Origin: an uncultured Verrucomicrobiota bacterium | GTDB taxonomy: Bacteria; Verrucomicrobiota; Kiritimatiellia; CAIQIC01; Lenti-01 | Assembly (NCBI GenBank): GCA_937872095.1 | Contig: CALMNW010000014.1 | Span: 176,799-231,596, forward strand | Direction of reading: 5' to 3' | Length of the DNA stretch: 54,798 bases | Part shown: positions 1 to 15,000 of the stretch, in pieces | Layout: each line of letters opens with the position of its first letter | How positions within the stretch are numbered: the first letter of the stretch is position 1 | The notes under the pieces: generated by a model | Databases searched by the model: none | Seen by the model: only the letters and a program-made list of their open reading frames with translations | Told to the model about the DNA's origin: nothing | Position numbers and translations under genes: made by a program

Positions 1-3000
1 CTGGACCTGCGGCGAAACGCCGCCCAGATAGGCCACCGTGCCGCCCGCGAACGCCTCGCCCACCGCCGGCGGCGCGCCCGCGGGATCCGTGAAGACGCCG
101 GTTTCGTTGTACACGATCACCACGTCCTGCCCCGCCCCGTTCTTTTCGAATTCCAGGGTCATCGAAGTCGGCCCGTCCGGCGCCACGCCGAAGTAGTCCG
201 GATCTTCGACCGACGGCACGAAGGTCAGATAGAGGTCGCCGTTGGCGACGTCGTTCGAAACCCCGAAGGTTCCGTTGTAGAGTTCCGGCGCGAAGCCGGA
301 CACGTCCACCAGGAAGTTGGTGGCGTCGAAGCCCGACACGCCCGCCGCGGGGCCGTCGACCACCAGCCATTCCTGGTTGACGCCGGGGGCGAAGTCCGCG
401 CCGGCGCCGGTGACCCAGAGGATAAACTGGCCGCCGGAGGGGCACGTGACCGTGCCGCTGGCGGCAAGGAGGTCCCAATCCGTTCCGGCCGTTCCGGTCG
501 CCGACGGCATGTCGATCTTCAGGGTGCCGGTGGCGTTCAGCGCAACCGTGCCGCTGGCGGTCAGGGTACCGGCCGTGCTGGCGTCGTTGGCGGGATCCAC
601 GAGGCCCCAGATGGACAACGGCCCAACGGTGCCGGCGCCGCGCAGGATGCCGCCGGATTCGACGGTATGGGTCGATCCGGCCGCGGAACCGCTCACGACG
701 AGAACGCCGGCGTTGACCGTCGTGTTGCTCAGATAGGTGTTCACGGCCGAAACCGTCATCGTGCCCGGAGCCGTCTTGATGAATCCGCCGTTGGAGAGGA
801 CGCCGCTGAGCGTCGCGACGTTGCTGACGGAAATGGCATGGACGCCCGCGGCGAAATCCACGGTGTTGGTCAGGAACAGCGGGCCGCGATAGGTGCCCAG
901 CGCGCCCAGGGCCACGTCGCCTTCGATCGAGACCGGCTTGACCACCGTGCGGGCCGTCGAGTTGCTGGAGGTCAGCATGGCGCGGTCCAAGAGCCGCAGG
1001 GTGCCGCCGCCGTCCGAGAGGTCTTCCACGAGGCGCAGGGGGCCTTGCTCCACGACGATGCTGCCCGCCAGGGTGGACCCGCGCAGGAAGAAACTGCCGG
1101 CCCCGCTCTTGCGCAGCGCGCCGTCGCCGGTCGTCTTGGTGCCGGTGAGTTGGTTCGCCACCATCGTGAAGGTGGCGGCGTTGGTGACGTAGAGCGTATG
1201 GGTGCCGGCCGACAGGGAGCCATAGGTATTGAAGGAGCCCGCCGCGATGGCGATCGAGGCATCCGCGCCCAGCGTCACGTTGCCGCGCCACTCGCCGACG
1301 CCGCTGGAAATTTGCCGGATGGCGCCGCCGTTGTTCGTGCCGGTGCCGTACAAGGTGGAGTTCACCGGCCGCCAGTTGAAGTTGCCGTTGAGTTCCAGCG
1401 TCGCGTTGGTGCCGACCGTGATCGCGCCGACGCCCATGGCATTGGTGCTGGAATTCAGCTGCACTCCGCCCTCGTCGACGAACAAACCGCCGGTAAAGGC
1501 GTTGTTCGCGGACAGCACGACCGGACCCAAGCCTTCCTTGTGCAGCGCCTGCGCGCCCGAAATCTGGGCGCCGGCCGTGAAGGTCGCGGTCGAATCATTC
1601 GTCCAGACCTGCGGACCGGCCAGTTCCACGAGGCACGCCAGGATGTGCGAGCCCGCCGCATCCGCGTAGATGCCGATGCCGTTGGTGCCCACGGAGAGCT
1701 GCGTGCCGGAGAAGATCAGCGAAGTGTCCGCTTGGTCGGTGAAGCGCAAGCCGCGGACCGGGCGGATGCCGGCGGTCAGGATGGTGGAACCGGAACCCAG
1801 CCCCGTATAGAAGACGTGGATCTTGTCCATGTTCGGCACGAGATCGCCCACCCAGTTGGCATCCGTGTCCCAGCGCGCGTCGGAGCCTTCGCCGTCCCAG
1901 ACCGGAATGCCGCCGCCGGTCGTGAACGTCAGGAGCAGGTCGTTGCCGTCCTGGGCCACGTTGAACTTGCCGCCGGCCAGGTCGGGGAAGAAGCCCGACG
2001 TGTCCACGTAGAACTTGTTCGCGCTGAAGCCCGCCACCGACGAAATGCCGCTCATGATCTTCCACGAGTAGTTGTTGGTGGGATCGAATCCGACCGGATT
2101 GCCCGCCGGCTTGATGGTGAAGGTGCCGCCGGCTTGCACCGTGATGCCGCCGTAGGAATTGACGAAGTCCCAATCCGTGCCCGCCACGCCGTCGACGTCG
2201 TTCATATCCACCTTCATGGACCCGCCGCCCACCAGTTCGATCGGTCCGGATTGCAGCGTGTCGATATAGCCGAAGTCGTTGCCCGGATCGACCGTGCCGC
2301 CGATCGTCAGGTCGCCGATCGGGCCGTTGCCCATCAGGGTGCCGGACGAATAGACCGTATGCGCCGAGTAGGCCGAATCCCCTCTCACGATGAGGTAGCC
2401 GTTGCTGATGGTGGTCAGGCCGGTATAGGTGTTGGTGCCGGCCATGATCATCGTGCCGGTGCCCTTCTTGTTCAGGCCGCCAGACCCGCTGATCACGCCG
2501 CTCCAGGTCGTGTTGCTGCCGTTGCCGCCCGCGGTCAGATACGCGGTGCCCAGCCAAACCTGTCCCGCCTCGCCGGCCGGATCGTCGTCGCCGTCCTGCA
2601 GCGAACCGATGGTCTGGTTGTTGCTGTCCAGATTGAAGATCGCGCCCGTCGAGACCAGGAACGGCGTCGTGACCGACGTCGCCTCCGGCAGCGTCGTGCG
2701 CAGCATGCCGTTGCTGAGATAGGTGCAACCGATCCAGGAACTGGCCGCCGACAGCGTCACGGTGCTGGCGCTGTCCTTGACGACGTGCCGCACGAGGCTG
2801 AGGATGCCGTTGCTGACGACGTGGATCGGTCCGGCGCTGCCCAGATAGAGATCCTGGCCGCCATCGGTGCCGTTGATGCCGCCGACGATCGTCAGCGCGG
2901 TATTCGCGTCGGCGGTGATCCGCGCGGCGGCGGCCAAGGTGATCGGGCCGGTCCAGCGGTTGCTGTAGAACATGTTGCGCAGCGCGCCGTCGTCGTCGAT

Positions 3001-6000
3001 GCCCCAGCCGGAAAGGGTCAGGGGTTCGTTCGTGTACGTGGTCGCCGCCAAAGGCCGGAGTTGCAACGCGCCGCTGCTGCCGACCACGGTCCGGCCGGAG
3101 ATGCTGCCGAGCGCCCAGGCATCTTGAATGCTCAGCGGCCCTTCTTCCACGTCCATGATGCCGCGGAACGTGTTCCGATCGCCCTTCCGGCCCGTCCCCA
3201 CCAGATGGAAGCGGCCCGAACCGGTCTTGGTCACGTTGCCGGTCCCGGTCACCTGGGTGTAGAACGTGAACACGTTGGTCGAGGAACTGGTCCACGGCTG
3301 TTCCGTCCACAACTGCAATTCATCGACCGCCAGGGTATTCGTGCCCGCCGCCGTCTGGTTTGTGCCGGCCTGGACTTCGATGCCCTGATGGGACAATTCC
3401 ATGACCGTGGAGTTGCCGTTACCATAGATATAAACGCCGTTGGTCTGCCGATAATCGAAGCGCAGACCCAAGACGGGGTAATGGTTGCCCGCGTTGCCGT
3501 TGAAGTTGATCGATCCGGCCCGGTTGACTTCGCCGGCGGAGCGACCCATCACCTCGTAGAAGACGGTGACTTCGACGTCCATGCGCGGCAACTGGTCGCC
3601 GACCCAGTTGTCGGCCTTGAACCACAGGCTTTGGTTGGCGCCGCCATCCCAGACGGGCTGGCGACCGACGTTGAACAGGTTCGTCCAGCGGGTGGCCACG
3701 CGGATTTCATCCCACTTGACAACTCCGGCACCGGTGGCGCCGCCGCCGACCAAGCGAATGCCGTAGAAGTTCGTCGAGAACACGTCGGCCATCCGGTACT
3801 GCGCGTGCCAGTTGTTGGTCGACGGTTCGTCCGTCGCCGCCGGCTTGATGATATCGTTGGTCGTGTAGACCAGCAGATAGGCCGTCTTGGTGGCCTTGAC
3901 GAACTTCATGACGTAGGTGTAATCCACGCCCGCCTGGATCTCGTGGGTGCTGTTGGAGACCGGAGTGCCGCCGTGCAGCAGACACTGGATGCCGCCGTTG
4001 GTGCTGCCGGGAGGCAGGCCGACCCGGAACAGCGGCGTCGTTCCGCCCGAACCGCCGACGACTTCAACGCCTGCATATTGGTCGGCGCCCGGCGTCTGAA
4101 CGTTCATGACCCAGCTCATGTACAGGTTGGTCGTGGTGATGGCCGTCATGAAGTTGCGGGACAACGTCGCCGTGTCGCCGTTCCCCAGCGTGGTCATGGC
4201 CAAATTGCCGCCGACGTCGGGATAGGCGAGCGCCGGCTGCAAGCTGTTGGTCCCGGAGGTGAACGTCTCCGAGCCGCCGCCTTCGGTCCACCCGCCGGCG
4301 CCGCTCCAACCTTGGCCACGGTCGAATCCGTCCAGATTCATCCCATTGGTTCGCGAGAACGGCTCCAGGATCATGCCGGGCAGGAAGATCGGCGTGTAGA
4401 CTTCCCACGTCGTAATGGCCATCGAGTAGACCGAATCCGCGCCCGTGCCCGAAACCGAGGTCAAGAGGTAGAAGTTGGTCGTGTTCTGGGGCACTTCATG
4501 GTCGAGACCTTCGGCGCTGCCCTTGTAGAGGACGGTGCCGCCGCCGCAAGCGGCGCCCACGGCGTATTCGGTTCCGTCGAGCGGCCCGGTCGGCTGCGAA
4601 CTGCTGCTGTGCACCAGCAGCACGTCGTAGGCCGGCGCTTTCTTCCAGCTCAGCCGCACCATTTCGTGCAGATCCGCTTCGACCACGAAGTTCGACGGCG
4701 AAGCGATGCCGGCAACGGCCCGGATCGCAAACGTGTAGGGCGACTTCCCGGTCACGTTGTTCGTGATGTAGACCGTGGCCGTGTTCGTGCCGGTGCTTCC
4801 GGCCAAGTATGCGATGGTGAAGTAGCCCACCTCGCCCGCGGCAAGCGTCAGCGGCGGCTGGTTCGAGACCGTGAAGGTCGTCGATCCGCCCACGGCGACC
4901 GGCAGCAGATCCACCGGCGCCAAGCCGGGGTTGGTGACCGCGAAAGTCTGCAGATACGGCACGCCGACCGACAGCAGGCCGAAGTCCGTGCCGTCCGCCG
5001 CCGAGGGCACCGCATTGCTGATGGCGATGACCGCGTCGTTGGTGCCCAGCACTTCGAGATCCGGCATCTGGTATTCGACGTACAGGTCGCCGTCGTGTTC
5101 GGTGACCATGAAAGAGCCGCCCTGCAAATCGCCGCCGAATTCGGAGACGTCCACGCGGAACTTGTTGCGGGCGTAGCCCGTCACCAAGCCGCTGTCGGAA
5201 TCGATGAGGATCCACTTCCAGGGCAGTTCGGCGTCGAAGCCGGTACCGGCGCCCACGAGTTCCACGACGAACGGATCGGTCGCCGAGGAGTTCACCGTGA
5301 TGCCACCCGTGGCCGAGATCAGATCCCAATCCGTTCCCGGCGTGCCGTTGGTGGCGATGTCGTCGATCTCGAACCGATAGGTGCCGTTGGCCGACAGATA
5401 GACGTTGGAGGCATAGAGGATGCCGGGCGAGGAACCCGGGAGAACGCGGCCGCCGATCATCAGGTCGCCCACCGTGCCGGTGCCCGTCAGCGTGCCGCCG
5501 GATCCGACCACGTGGGCCGACCGCGGGCAAGAGCCGCTCATCACCATGGTGCCCTCGTTGATCATCGTGATGCCTTCGTAGGTGCTGCTGCCGGTGATGG
5601 TCAGCTGGCCGTTGCCGTCCTTCTCCATCTGGCCGGTGCCGCTCATGTTGCCGGAATAGGTCCCGTCCGTCGTCTGGCGGAAGATCACCAAGCCGTTGTT
5701 GACGATGTCGCCGATCAGGCTGTCCGTATCGCCTTCCAGGCTGCCGGCGGAAACGGTCAGGCCGACGCCGACGGGGGTCGTCCCGCTCAGGATCATCAAG
5801 CCCGGGCCCGCCTTGTTCAGGTTGCCGTTGGTCACGCTGCCGGTGAATTCCACCCACTTCGTGACGGGATTGCTGACCGTCAGCGTGCGGGTCGCGCCGT
5901 TCAGGTCGGCGTCGCCGTTGAAGATCAGCGTGCCCGTCCGGGTCGCCGCCTCGCCGAAGGACACGTTGCCTTGGAACAGCACGTGCCGCGAAATCGTGTA

Positions 6001-9000
6001 GTCCGCGACGCTGGAAGACTTCATCACCACGTTGTTGCCGAAGACCAGCGACGTCGGACTGGCGCCGATCGCGTTGGCGTTGCCGATGCGGAGTTCACCT
6101 TCCTCCAGGGTCATGAGGCCCGTCAGGCCAGAATTGTTGCCCGTCAAGGTCAACCGGCTGGGCCCGTCCTTCACGAAGGCGCCGTCTCCATCCGTCCGCG
6201 TACCGGACAAATCGCCGCCGATCCGCAGTTCGGTCGCCTCGGCCGCAACGCCGACGGTCAGGGTATTGATGCCGATGGCGACGTCGCCGCTGAGCACCGG
6301 CGAATTGCTGACCGCTTGGATGCGGACGTCGGAAGCCAAGGTCACGTCGCCCTTGTAGTCCACGTTGTTCTGGACGAAGCGCAGGGCGCCGCCGTCGGCG
6401 ATGCCCGTGCCCGTCAGCGTCAGCGGCTCGGATGCGTAATCCACCGCGTTGCCGCCGCCGTGCAGTTCCAGCACCGCGCCGTCGGCCACCGTCGTGCCGG
6501 CCCCGGTCGTGCCGAGGGCGTTGGTGCCGCGGATCTGCAGCGCGCCTTCGCTGATCGTCATCGTGCCCGAGAACGTGCTGTCGTTGCCCGTCAGGACGAT
6601 CCGGCCGCTGCCGTATTTGGTCACCGCGCCCGCGCCCATCAGCGAACCGGCGATCGTGAAGTTCCGCGCGGACGCGTTCGTCCAGCCCTGCGCCGCCGCC
6701 GCCGTGAGGGCGGACTCGACGACGTGGTCGCCCGTCGAACCCGCGCCGACGCCGATGCCGCCGCCGAAGATCGTCAGGTTGTTGCTGCGGATGGTGATGC
6801 TGTCCGCGGCGTCGTCGCGGAAGCGCAGGGCCTTCACGACCTGATCGCCGTTGAGGTCGACGTTGGCGCTGACCAAGCCGGCGGACTGGTAGAAGTAGGC
6901 CGTGGCGTTCGTCTGCGGCAGTTCGTCGCCCACCCAGTTGGTCGGATTGAGCCAGTTGCTGCGGTCGTTGATGGCTTCGCCGTCCCAGATCGATTCATAG
7001 GCCAGCGTCGTGGCCGATTCGGTCGCCGTGTTGCCGCTGGTGCAATCTTCGGACGCGTACGCGCGCACGCGGTAATAGTAGGTGACTTCCGGCAGCAGTC
7101 CGGTCACCACCAGGCTCGACCCGCCCACGGTCCGGTTCGAGTAGCCGGCGATGAAGACGCCGCGGGGATCCAGGATGTTCGTCACCGTCACGTCCACGAT
7201 GCCCGCGCCCACGCCCGCCGACGAGCTGAGCGTCTGCAGGCGCACCATCACCTGCGAGCCGTTGTAGGCGCTCAGGTCGAACGGCGGATCCATCGCCGTC
7301 AGGGTCGTGTTCACCGGCGTCCGGGTGCCGACGTTGGTCCAGGTCGAGCCGTTGTTGGTCGAGATCGACACCGTGATGCGGTTGCGGAAGTCGCCGTTGC
7401 CGCCGCCGCCGAAGATGCGGGCGCGGAACGTGAGCACTTCCGAACTGCCCGCGTCGAAATCGAGCGCCGGGGTGGCCAACGCGGCGGTATTGGTGCGCAG
7501 GGCCACGTAGCCGGCGGACTGCAGCAGGTTCGTCTCGAGCCAGGTGCCGCCGGTGCCCTCGCCCAGCACGCCGTTGTGGTAGGCCGCGACGTTCGGGTCG
7601 TAGCCGCCGAGGAAGGTCAGGTTCGTGCTGACGTCGAGCCGATAGCTGACCGCGCCGGCCACGGCCGTCCAGTTGGCCTGGAAGGTCGTCGAGGCGATAT
7701 CGGTCGCCGCGAGCGTGGCCGGCAGGTTGGTGAAGCATTCGCCCAGGAACGAGACGACCTGGCCGTAGGCGATCCGCTCGTCGTTCTGGGCGTAGGCCCG
7801 CACGTAGTAGGTCACGCCGCCGACGGTCGGGCTGACCGTGCTTTCGTAGGTGCCCAGGCCCGCGCCCGCGCCGTCCAGCGTATGGCTGTCGAGGATCGAC
7901 GGATCGCCCGTCGTATTCCACACCACGCCGCGGTTCGTGATGGCGGAGCCGCCGACGTCGCTCACGTCGCCGCCGCTCTTGGCGGAACCGAGGACGTTGT
8001 TGCTGATCGGCAGGGTCGTCAGCACCGGCGGCGTCTGCGTGCGCCGGCCGAGGGCGCCACTGGCCTGGAAGTCGCTCTGGGTCGCGCTGGTGTCGTTCGT
8101 CGCCCGCAGCCAATAATAGTACGGCGTGCTGGTGACGGCCGAGTAGTCGTCGTAATTGGTCTCGTTGGGCGAGATGTCTTCCAGCCACGTCGCCGTGCCG
8201 GAGTTGTCCACCGTGTTCCGCCACAGGGCATAGCCCGTCTCGCCTTCGCTGTCCGTCCAGGTGATCCGGATCCGGTCGTCGTAGGTATTGTAGCTCGCCG
8301 AGAGGTCGGCCACGATCGCCAGTTTCCGGTAGCCCGGATCGGAGGTGCCCCAGTCGCCCATCCCCGCGCTGCTGCTGTTGGTCGCCCGGACCCAGTACCA
8401 ATACTGCTGGCCCGGCACCGCCGCGACGTCGTCGAAGGTCGTTTCGTCCGCCGCGGCCTCGCCGACGCACACCGCCGCGACGGTATCGGTCGATTCGGAC
8501 CGCCAGATGGCGTAGGCCGTTTCGCCGCCGTTCAGATCCGTCCACGTCACGGCCACCCGGTCCGTATAGGTCCCGTCCGTCGCGCCCACGCCCGACACCG
8601 TTCCCATGGCCCGGTAGCCGGAATCGCCCAGACCGACGTTGCCGCCGTAGGAATTCGTGGCCACCACGAAGTACCAGTACAGATCGCCCGGCGCCGTGGT
8701 GACGTCGAAGAAGTTCGTCACGTTGCCGCCCGCCACGACCACGTCGTCCAGATACCAGGAGTTGAAGGCCGACACGAAGCGGAACATCACGTTCGTGGCG
8801 CCCGACAGGTCCGGGCCGGTGGTTAGATCCTGGGTTTCCGTGGCGCCGGCCGCGGAGACCGTGAACGTGCCCAGCGGCGTCCAGGTCGCGCCGCTATCCA
8901 GACTGTAGTAGTTGGTCGTGGTATAGCCGTCGCCGCCGACGCTGGCATCGACGTGGAACGCCAATTGCGTGGGATAGTTGACGGCCGGCGAGGTCAGCGT

Positions 9001-12000
9001 GTCGCCCGCGGTAAAGGCGCGGCAGGGACTGGCCAGGCCGTAATGCGCCGCATCGGTGTCGTTGGCCGTGCCGCCGTCCGTCCAGTCGGTGAAGGCCACG
9101 AAATCTTCGTTCAGCAGCGTCCAGCCCGCGCGATCGTTCGTCGCGATCGCCGTCGCGGTGTCGAATTCGTCCAGCGTGTTGCGATAGATCACGAAGCTGT
9201 CCGCCAGGGCCACGTCGGTCCAGGTCACGTGCACGTAGGCCGCGCTCGTGCCGTCCGAGGCCTGCACGTTGTCCGGACCTTGCGGCGACAGGTCGCGCGT
9301 CAGCACCGGTTCGGTGGCCGAATTCGCGCTCAGGCAGCTGCCGGCGCCCTCCGCCCGCACGCGGAAGTAGTACCAGGTGTTCGTCGACAGGTTCGTCACG
9401 ATCTGGCTGACGGACGCCACCGGCCGGTTGGAATAGCCCGGCAGGTAGGACGGCTCGCCGGAGCCCTGCGAGATCCGCCAATTGTCCAGATAGAAGCGCT
9501 TGGCGGTGTTGACGGTGGCGGTGAGGCGGACCTTGCACGACGCCGTCCCGTTGGTGATGACGTTGGTATACGTCAGCATGTCGTTCGTCAGGGTGATGGT
9601 CTCGCCCGTCTGCACGTAGGTCACGCCGTCGGTGGCGACGGCGACGTACAGGACGGGGGTGTCGGTTCCGTACCGGCGGGCGTCGAAAGTGAATTCCGCC
9701 ACGCCGCCGGCGGCCGACAGATCCAGCGTCGGCGTCGTCAGGATTCCGGCCGTGTCGCTGCTGCCCATCTTGACCTCGCCCGCGTTGTCGTAGATCTTGA
9801 TGCCGGTCCAGCCCGGCGTTTCCATGTAGGTGTCCAAATCCCCGCCCCGATCCGTGGAGCCGTTGAGCACCACGAACCCGGCGAAGCTTTCCGTGATCGC
9901 GTCGACGACGCTGCTGCCTTCAAGGAAGTACTGGTTGGTGCCGACGTCGAGGTAGTAGCCCGCCGCGCCCGGGAGCGCGCTCCACTGCGCGGTGAAGTCC
10001 AGCCCGTTCGTCGGATTCACGAACAGCCCGGTGACCACGCCGCTGAAGCACGGCGTCTGGAAGCTCTTCTGGTCGCCGTACACGACGCCCGAAACGTTGC
10101 TGGCATAGGCGCGCACGTAATAGGTCTGGCCCGCGATCAGCCCCGAAAGGTAGTTGGTAAACGCTCCTGGCCCGCCGTCGGCGTGGACGTCCTGGCCGTC
10201 GGCCGTCGTCGGATTCTGGCTCGTGCTCCAGACCACGCCGCGTTCCGTCACTTCGCTGGTGCCTTCGTTGATGACGTTGCCGCCGCCGTTCGCGCCGCCG
10301 GACGTGATGCCGTTGGGCGTATCCGTCGTCACGATCGGCAGGTTGGGATCCAGCCGCCGGCCCAGCGCGCCGTCCGCTTGGAAGTCGCTCGTGCTGGAGC
10401 TGGTGCTGTTCGTCGCGAGGATCCAGTAGAAGTACTCGATGCCGGGCGTCGCCGCGACGTCGTCGTAGTTCGTGACGCCGGCGCCCACCGAATCCAGATA
10501 GGAGGCCGTGCCCGAATTGTTGACGACGTTGACCCAGATGGCATAGCCCGTTTCGCCGACGACGTCCGCCCACGACACGGCGATCCGGTCGCTGTAGTCG
10601 TCGTAGCTGGCATCCACGTTCGCCGGCGTCGCCATCTTCCGATAGCCGCCATCCGCGGTGCTCCAGTCGCTCGTGCTGCTGCTCGAACTGGCCTCGGCCA
10701 TCATCCAGTACCAATATTGCTGGCCCGGAATCGCCGTCGTGTCCAGATAGCCGCTGCTCTGGACGCCCAGATCGCCGGCGCCGGCCGGATCGGAATCCAC
10801 GTCGCGGTAGATCCGGTACGTCGTTGCCCCGCTCGAGCCCGTCCAGGTCACGGCCACGTTGTTGGTGCTGGCGCCGTCCGTCGCCGCCACGTCCGTCGGC
10901 GCCGCGAGCCGCCGGTAGCCGGAATCCGGCGCGCTCTTGGCGCTCGAACCGATCGCGTTGGAAGCCGAGACCCAGTAGTAGTAGATCTGACCCGGCGTCG
11001 CCGTCGTGTCGTTGAACGTCGTGTCGTCCGTCGCGGTCTGCCCGATGACCGTCGCGCTGGCCGGGATGTTCAACGTGTACCGCCAGATCGTGTAGCCCGT
11101 CTCGTCGTCCACGTTGGCCCAGGTCAATTCCACCCGATCGGTGTACAAGCCGTCCGAGGCGTCCAGCGCCGTCGGCGCATAGGGCGACCCGCTCCGCGTC
11201 GTCACGGTATTGGTCGTGGAATTGTCGCTGACGCAACCGCCGTCCCCTTCCGTCCGGAGGCGGAAGTAGTACGCCGTGGCTTCCTCGAGGCCCGTCACCG
11301 ACGTGCTCGTGCCCGCCACGAACAGGTTCGAGAAGCCCGGCACGTAGGCCGGCGTTCCGCCGCTGCCGCTCCAGCCCTGCACGATGAAATTCGTCGTGCC
11401 GACGCCGGAACTGGCGGCGGCATACGGCGTCTGCCAGCGGATGCGCGTCTGCGCGAAGCCCAGGTTCGCCGTGTTCGTCAGCGTCGGCATCGTCTGGAAC
11501 GTATTGACCCAAGGCGAGACCACGCCCATGACCGTCCAGTCCACGCCGTCGTTGGTCGAAATCGACACCGTGATGTTCGTCCGCTGCGTGCCCGACACCG
11601 TCCCGTAGGAACGCGCCCGGAAGTCCACCGTCAGGTTGGTGTAGCCCACCGTCGAGAACGCCGGCGACGTCACCACCGAGGAGGACGACAGCATCGTGAG
11701 ATAGCCGGAACCCGACGTGAGATCCCAGCCGGACCACCCGTTGGTGATCGCGCCGGCCGAGGTGGCCGCGTTGCTGGCCAGCAGGAATTGGGTGCCCGCC
11801 CCGCCAGCGGCGGAGAAGGTGTCGCTCGCGCTGACGTCGATGTAGTAGCCGGCCGCGCCTTCCACCGCGTCCCAGGCCGCCGTGAAGTCGTAGTAGTTCG
11901 TCACGCTGACCCAGATCGTCGTCGGCGGATCGGGCGTCGTCGTCGTCGCGTCGTCGCTGATCGCCGTGGACCACATGGAGCCGGCCGGCAGGTACGACCA

Positions 12001-15000
12001 GGCCCGGTAGAAATACTGCGAGCAGGAATCCAGCCCGGTGTGGTTGTAGCTCGAGCCGGTCCCGTTGTAGATCAGGGTGCCGCCCGCGAACGCGTTGCCG
12101 ATCGCCGGCGGATCGCCCGCCGGCGAATCGAAGATGCCCGTCGTGTTGAACACGATCACCACGGCTTGCTGGGCCGCGTTCGTCGCGAACGCCAGATCGA
12201 TCTGCGACACGCTGGCCGCCGTCGCCGTCAGCAAGGTCGGCGGCGCCACGGAGCTGATCCGCGTCGTCACCGACCCCGTCGGGGAATTCCCGCTCTCGCA
12301 GTACGGCGATTCCGCCCGGACGCGGAAGTAATACGTCGTATCTTCTACCAGCCCCGTGACCGAGACGCTCGTGCCCGCAGATACCAGCCGGTCCTCGTAG
12401 CCGGGAACGAAGGAACCGGCCGGACCGGTCAGCGACACGTCGTCGATGTAGTAGTATTCTCCGGAATCGAGACCCACCGCATACACAACCACGTAGACTT
12501 GCGTCGCCGTCGCCGAAACGGCGACCGAATATGGATTCGGAGAAACAGTCGTGGGATCGGCCACGTTGGTATCCCCGAATTCGATCGGGGTGTTGTTGTA
12601 GCCGTCCACCAACTTGATCGTATTGGAACTGAGAACGCCTCCTTCGTAGGTGTAAATGGCCAGGAACAGATCTTCGCCGGAATCCGGTCCCGCCCCGGCG
12701 AAGGCCACCGTTACCGTCGCCGCCGCGGTGCCCGACAATGCAACGGGATCGAACGTTGCCGACGCCGTGGCAGTGCCGTCGAACCGGAGCGAGTAGCTGC
12801 CCGAGTTTTTCTTGGTCGTGCTCGTTGTCACCGTACCTGCAGTCGTATAGTCCCAAGTATCCCCCGCCCCTCCTTCAAATCCTTGGAAGCCGAGGTCGGA
12901 CGAGCCGCCAAAATCAACAGCCGGACTCACGTCGATGCGGTAGGTGGCGGCGCCGCCCAGGGCCGACCAGTTCGCGGTGAAGTCGGTGAAGTTCGTCGGA
13001 TTCGCCCAGACGCTCGCCACCGCGTTGGTGAAGCAGGAGTTGGTGAGGCCCTTGTTTTCGCCGTAGGCGACGCCGTAGCTGTTGCTGGCGTAGGCGCGCA
13101 CGAAGTAGCTCTCGCCCGCGACCAGGCCGGAGATGAAGTTCGTGAAGGTCCCGGTGCCGCCGGCGGCCGCCGCGCTCTTGTTGTCGGCCGTCGTGGGATC
13201 CGGACTCGTGTCCCAGACCACGCCGCGCTCGGTCACCGTGTCGCCGCCGCCGTCGGTCACGTTGCCGCCGCCGTTGGCGCTGGACTGGGTGATCTCGGTG
13301 GGATCGTCCGTCGTCACGACGGGCAGGTTGGGATCCGTCCGCCGGCCGAGGGCGCCGTTGGCCTGCAGATCGCTCTGGCTGGCGCTGGTGCTGTTGGTCG
13401 CCCGCACCCAGTAGTAGTATTCCACGCCCGGCGTCGCCGTCGTGTCGGAATAGTTCGTCGCGTTGGCCGCCGCCGCGCCGACGTACGAGGCCGAAGCGCC
13501 GGCGTCCGACGTGTGCCGCCAGATGCCGTAGCCCGTCTCGCCCGTGCCGTCGGTCCATTGGACTTCGATCTTGTCGTTGTACAGGTCGTAGCTTGCCGTC
13601 ACGCCGGCCACTTCCGCCAGCTTGCGGTAGCCCTGGTCGGAAGTGCCATAGGCGCTCTCGCTGCTGCTCGAACTGGCCAGCGCCGTCACCCAGTACCAAT
13701 ATTGCTGACCCGGCGTCGCCGTCGTGTCCGCAAAGGGGCTGGTCTGCGCTCCGAGATCCTCCGCGCCCGCCGGATCGGAATCCGTATCGCGGTAGACATT
13801 ATAGGAGTCCGCACCCGTCACCGCATCCCAGGTCACCGTCACGTTGGCCGTCGAGGAACCATCCGTCGCGGCGACGTTCGCCGGCGCCTCCAAGGCGCGA
13901 TAGCCGTCGTCCGACAGGCTTTCCGTGCCCAACCCCGACGCGTTCGAAGATGCCACCCAATAGTAGTAGAGAATGCCCGGCGAGGCCGTGTCGTCGTCGT
14001 AATCCACGTCGTTGGCGGCGTTCGTCCAGATCAGCGTCGCGCTGCCGAAAGTATCAGCCGTGTGGCGGTAGACGTAGTACGCCGTCTCCGTCGACGCATC
14101 GTCCCAGGTCAGGGCCACGTGGGCCGTGCTCGTGCCGTCCGAGGCCGCCAGGTTGGCCGGCGGCGCCGGCAAGGAGCTCGTCGTCAACACGCTGCCGGTG
14201 GGCGAATTGTCGCTGACGCAGCCGTCGACGCCTTCCGCCCGCACCCGGAAGTAGTAATAGGTGTTTTCCGTCAGCCCCGTCACCGAGGCTTCGGTCACCG
14301 CGCCGACCGACAGGTTCGAATAGCCCGGCACGTAGGAAGGCGTGCTGCTGCCCGACCCGGCGATCCGAATGTTGTCGAACGCCGCCATTTCTCCGCCGGA
14401 ATCCATATACATCGCGACCCGCACTTGCAGGCCGGTGCCGGTGCCGGTCACGTTGAACGTATAATTGGAGAACGTGCCGGTCAATTGGTTGCCGTTGCCC
14501 GTTCCGTCCAGATTGGTGTCCTGGTACAGCTGCGTGTTGTAGGTCGTTCCGTCGTTTTCAAATGCGCCGATCAGCGTCCAGGCGCCACCGTCGATGCTGG
14601 CGAACACGTGGATGTAGTCGCCGGCGGCGTCGTAGGCGCCCGAACCGGGAGCCGCGAACATTCCGCTGACGGTGAGGGAAGAATATCCGGTGATGTTGAC
14701 GGACGCCAGCGTCACCACGCCCGTGGGAATCGTCGTATCTCCGTCGATGTCTTGACCTGCGAAATAATAGGTCCCGTCCTCGCTGGAATATCCCGTCAAG
14801 CCGTTCGTGCGGATGAAGTAGTCCGACCCGTAGTCCGTGCACTGGTTGAACACGGTATAGCGGCTGCCCGCCCCTTCCGTTTCGAACGATTCCGTATAGA
14901 AGACGCCGCTGCCGCCGCCGCCGCCGCTGAAGTCCGCGTTGGTGCTGACGTCGAGGCGATAGCCGGTCGCGCCGGCGGAAGAAGCCCAATCGGCGAGGAA

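Noticed and set aside
9920..12856. Minus-strand frames of up to 978 residues in other phases inside the giant gene
   Set aside because: Arg- and Gly-rich translations without motifs; the third phase gives readable FN3 and Ig-type sequence.
7020..14340. CRISPR-like periodicity in the repeated region
   Set aside because: Units are hundreds of bases, in frame and coding; there are no short identical repeats with unique spacers.
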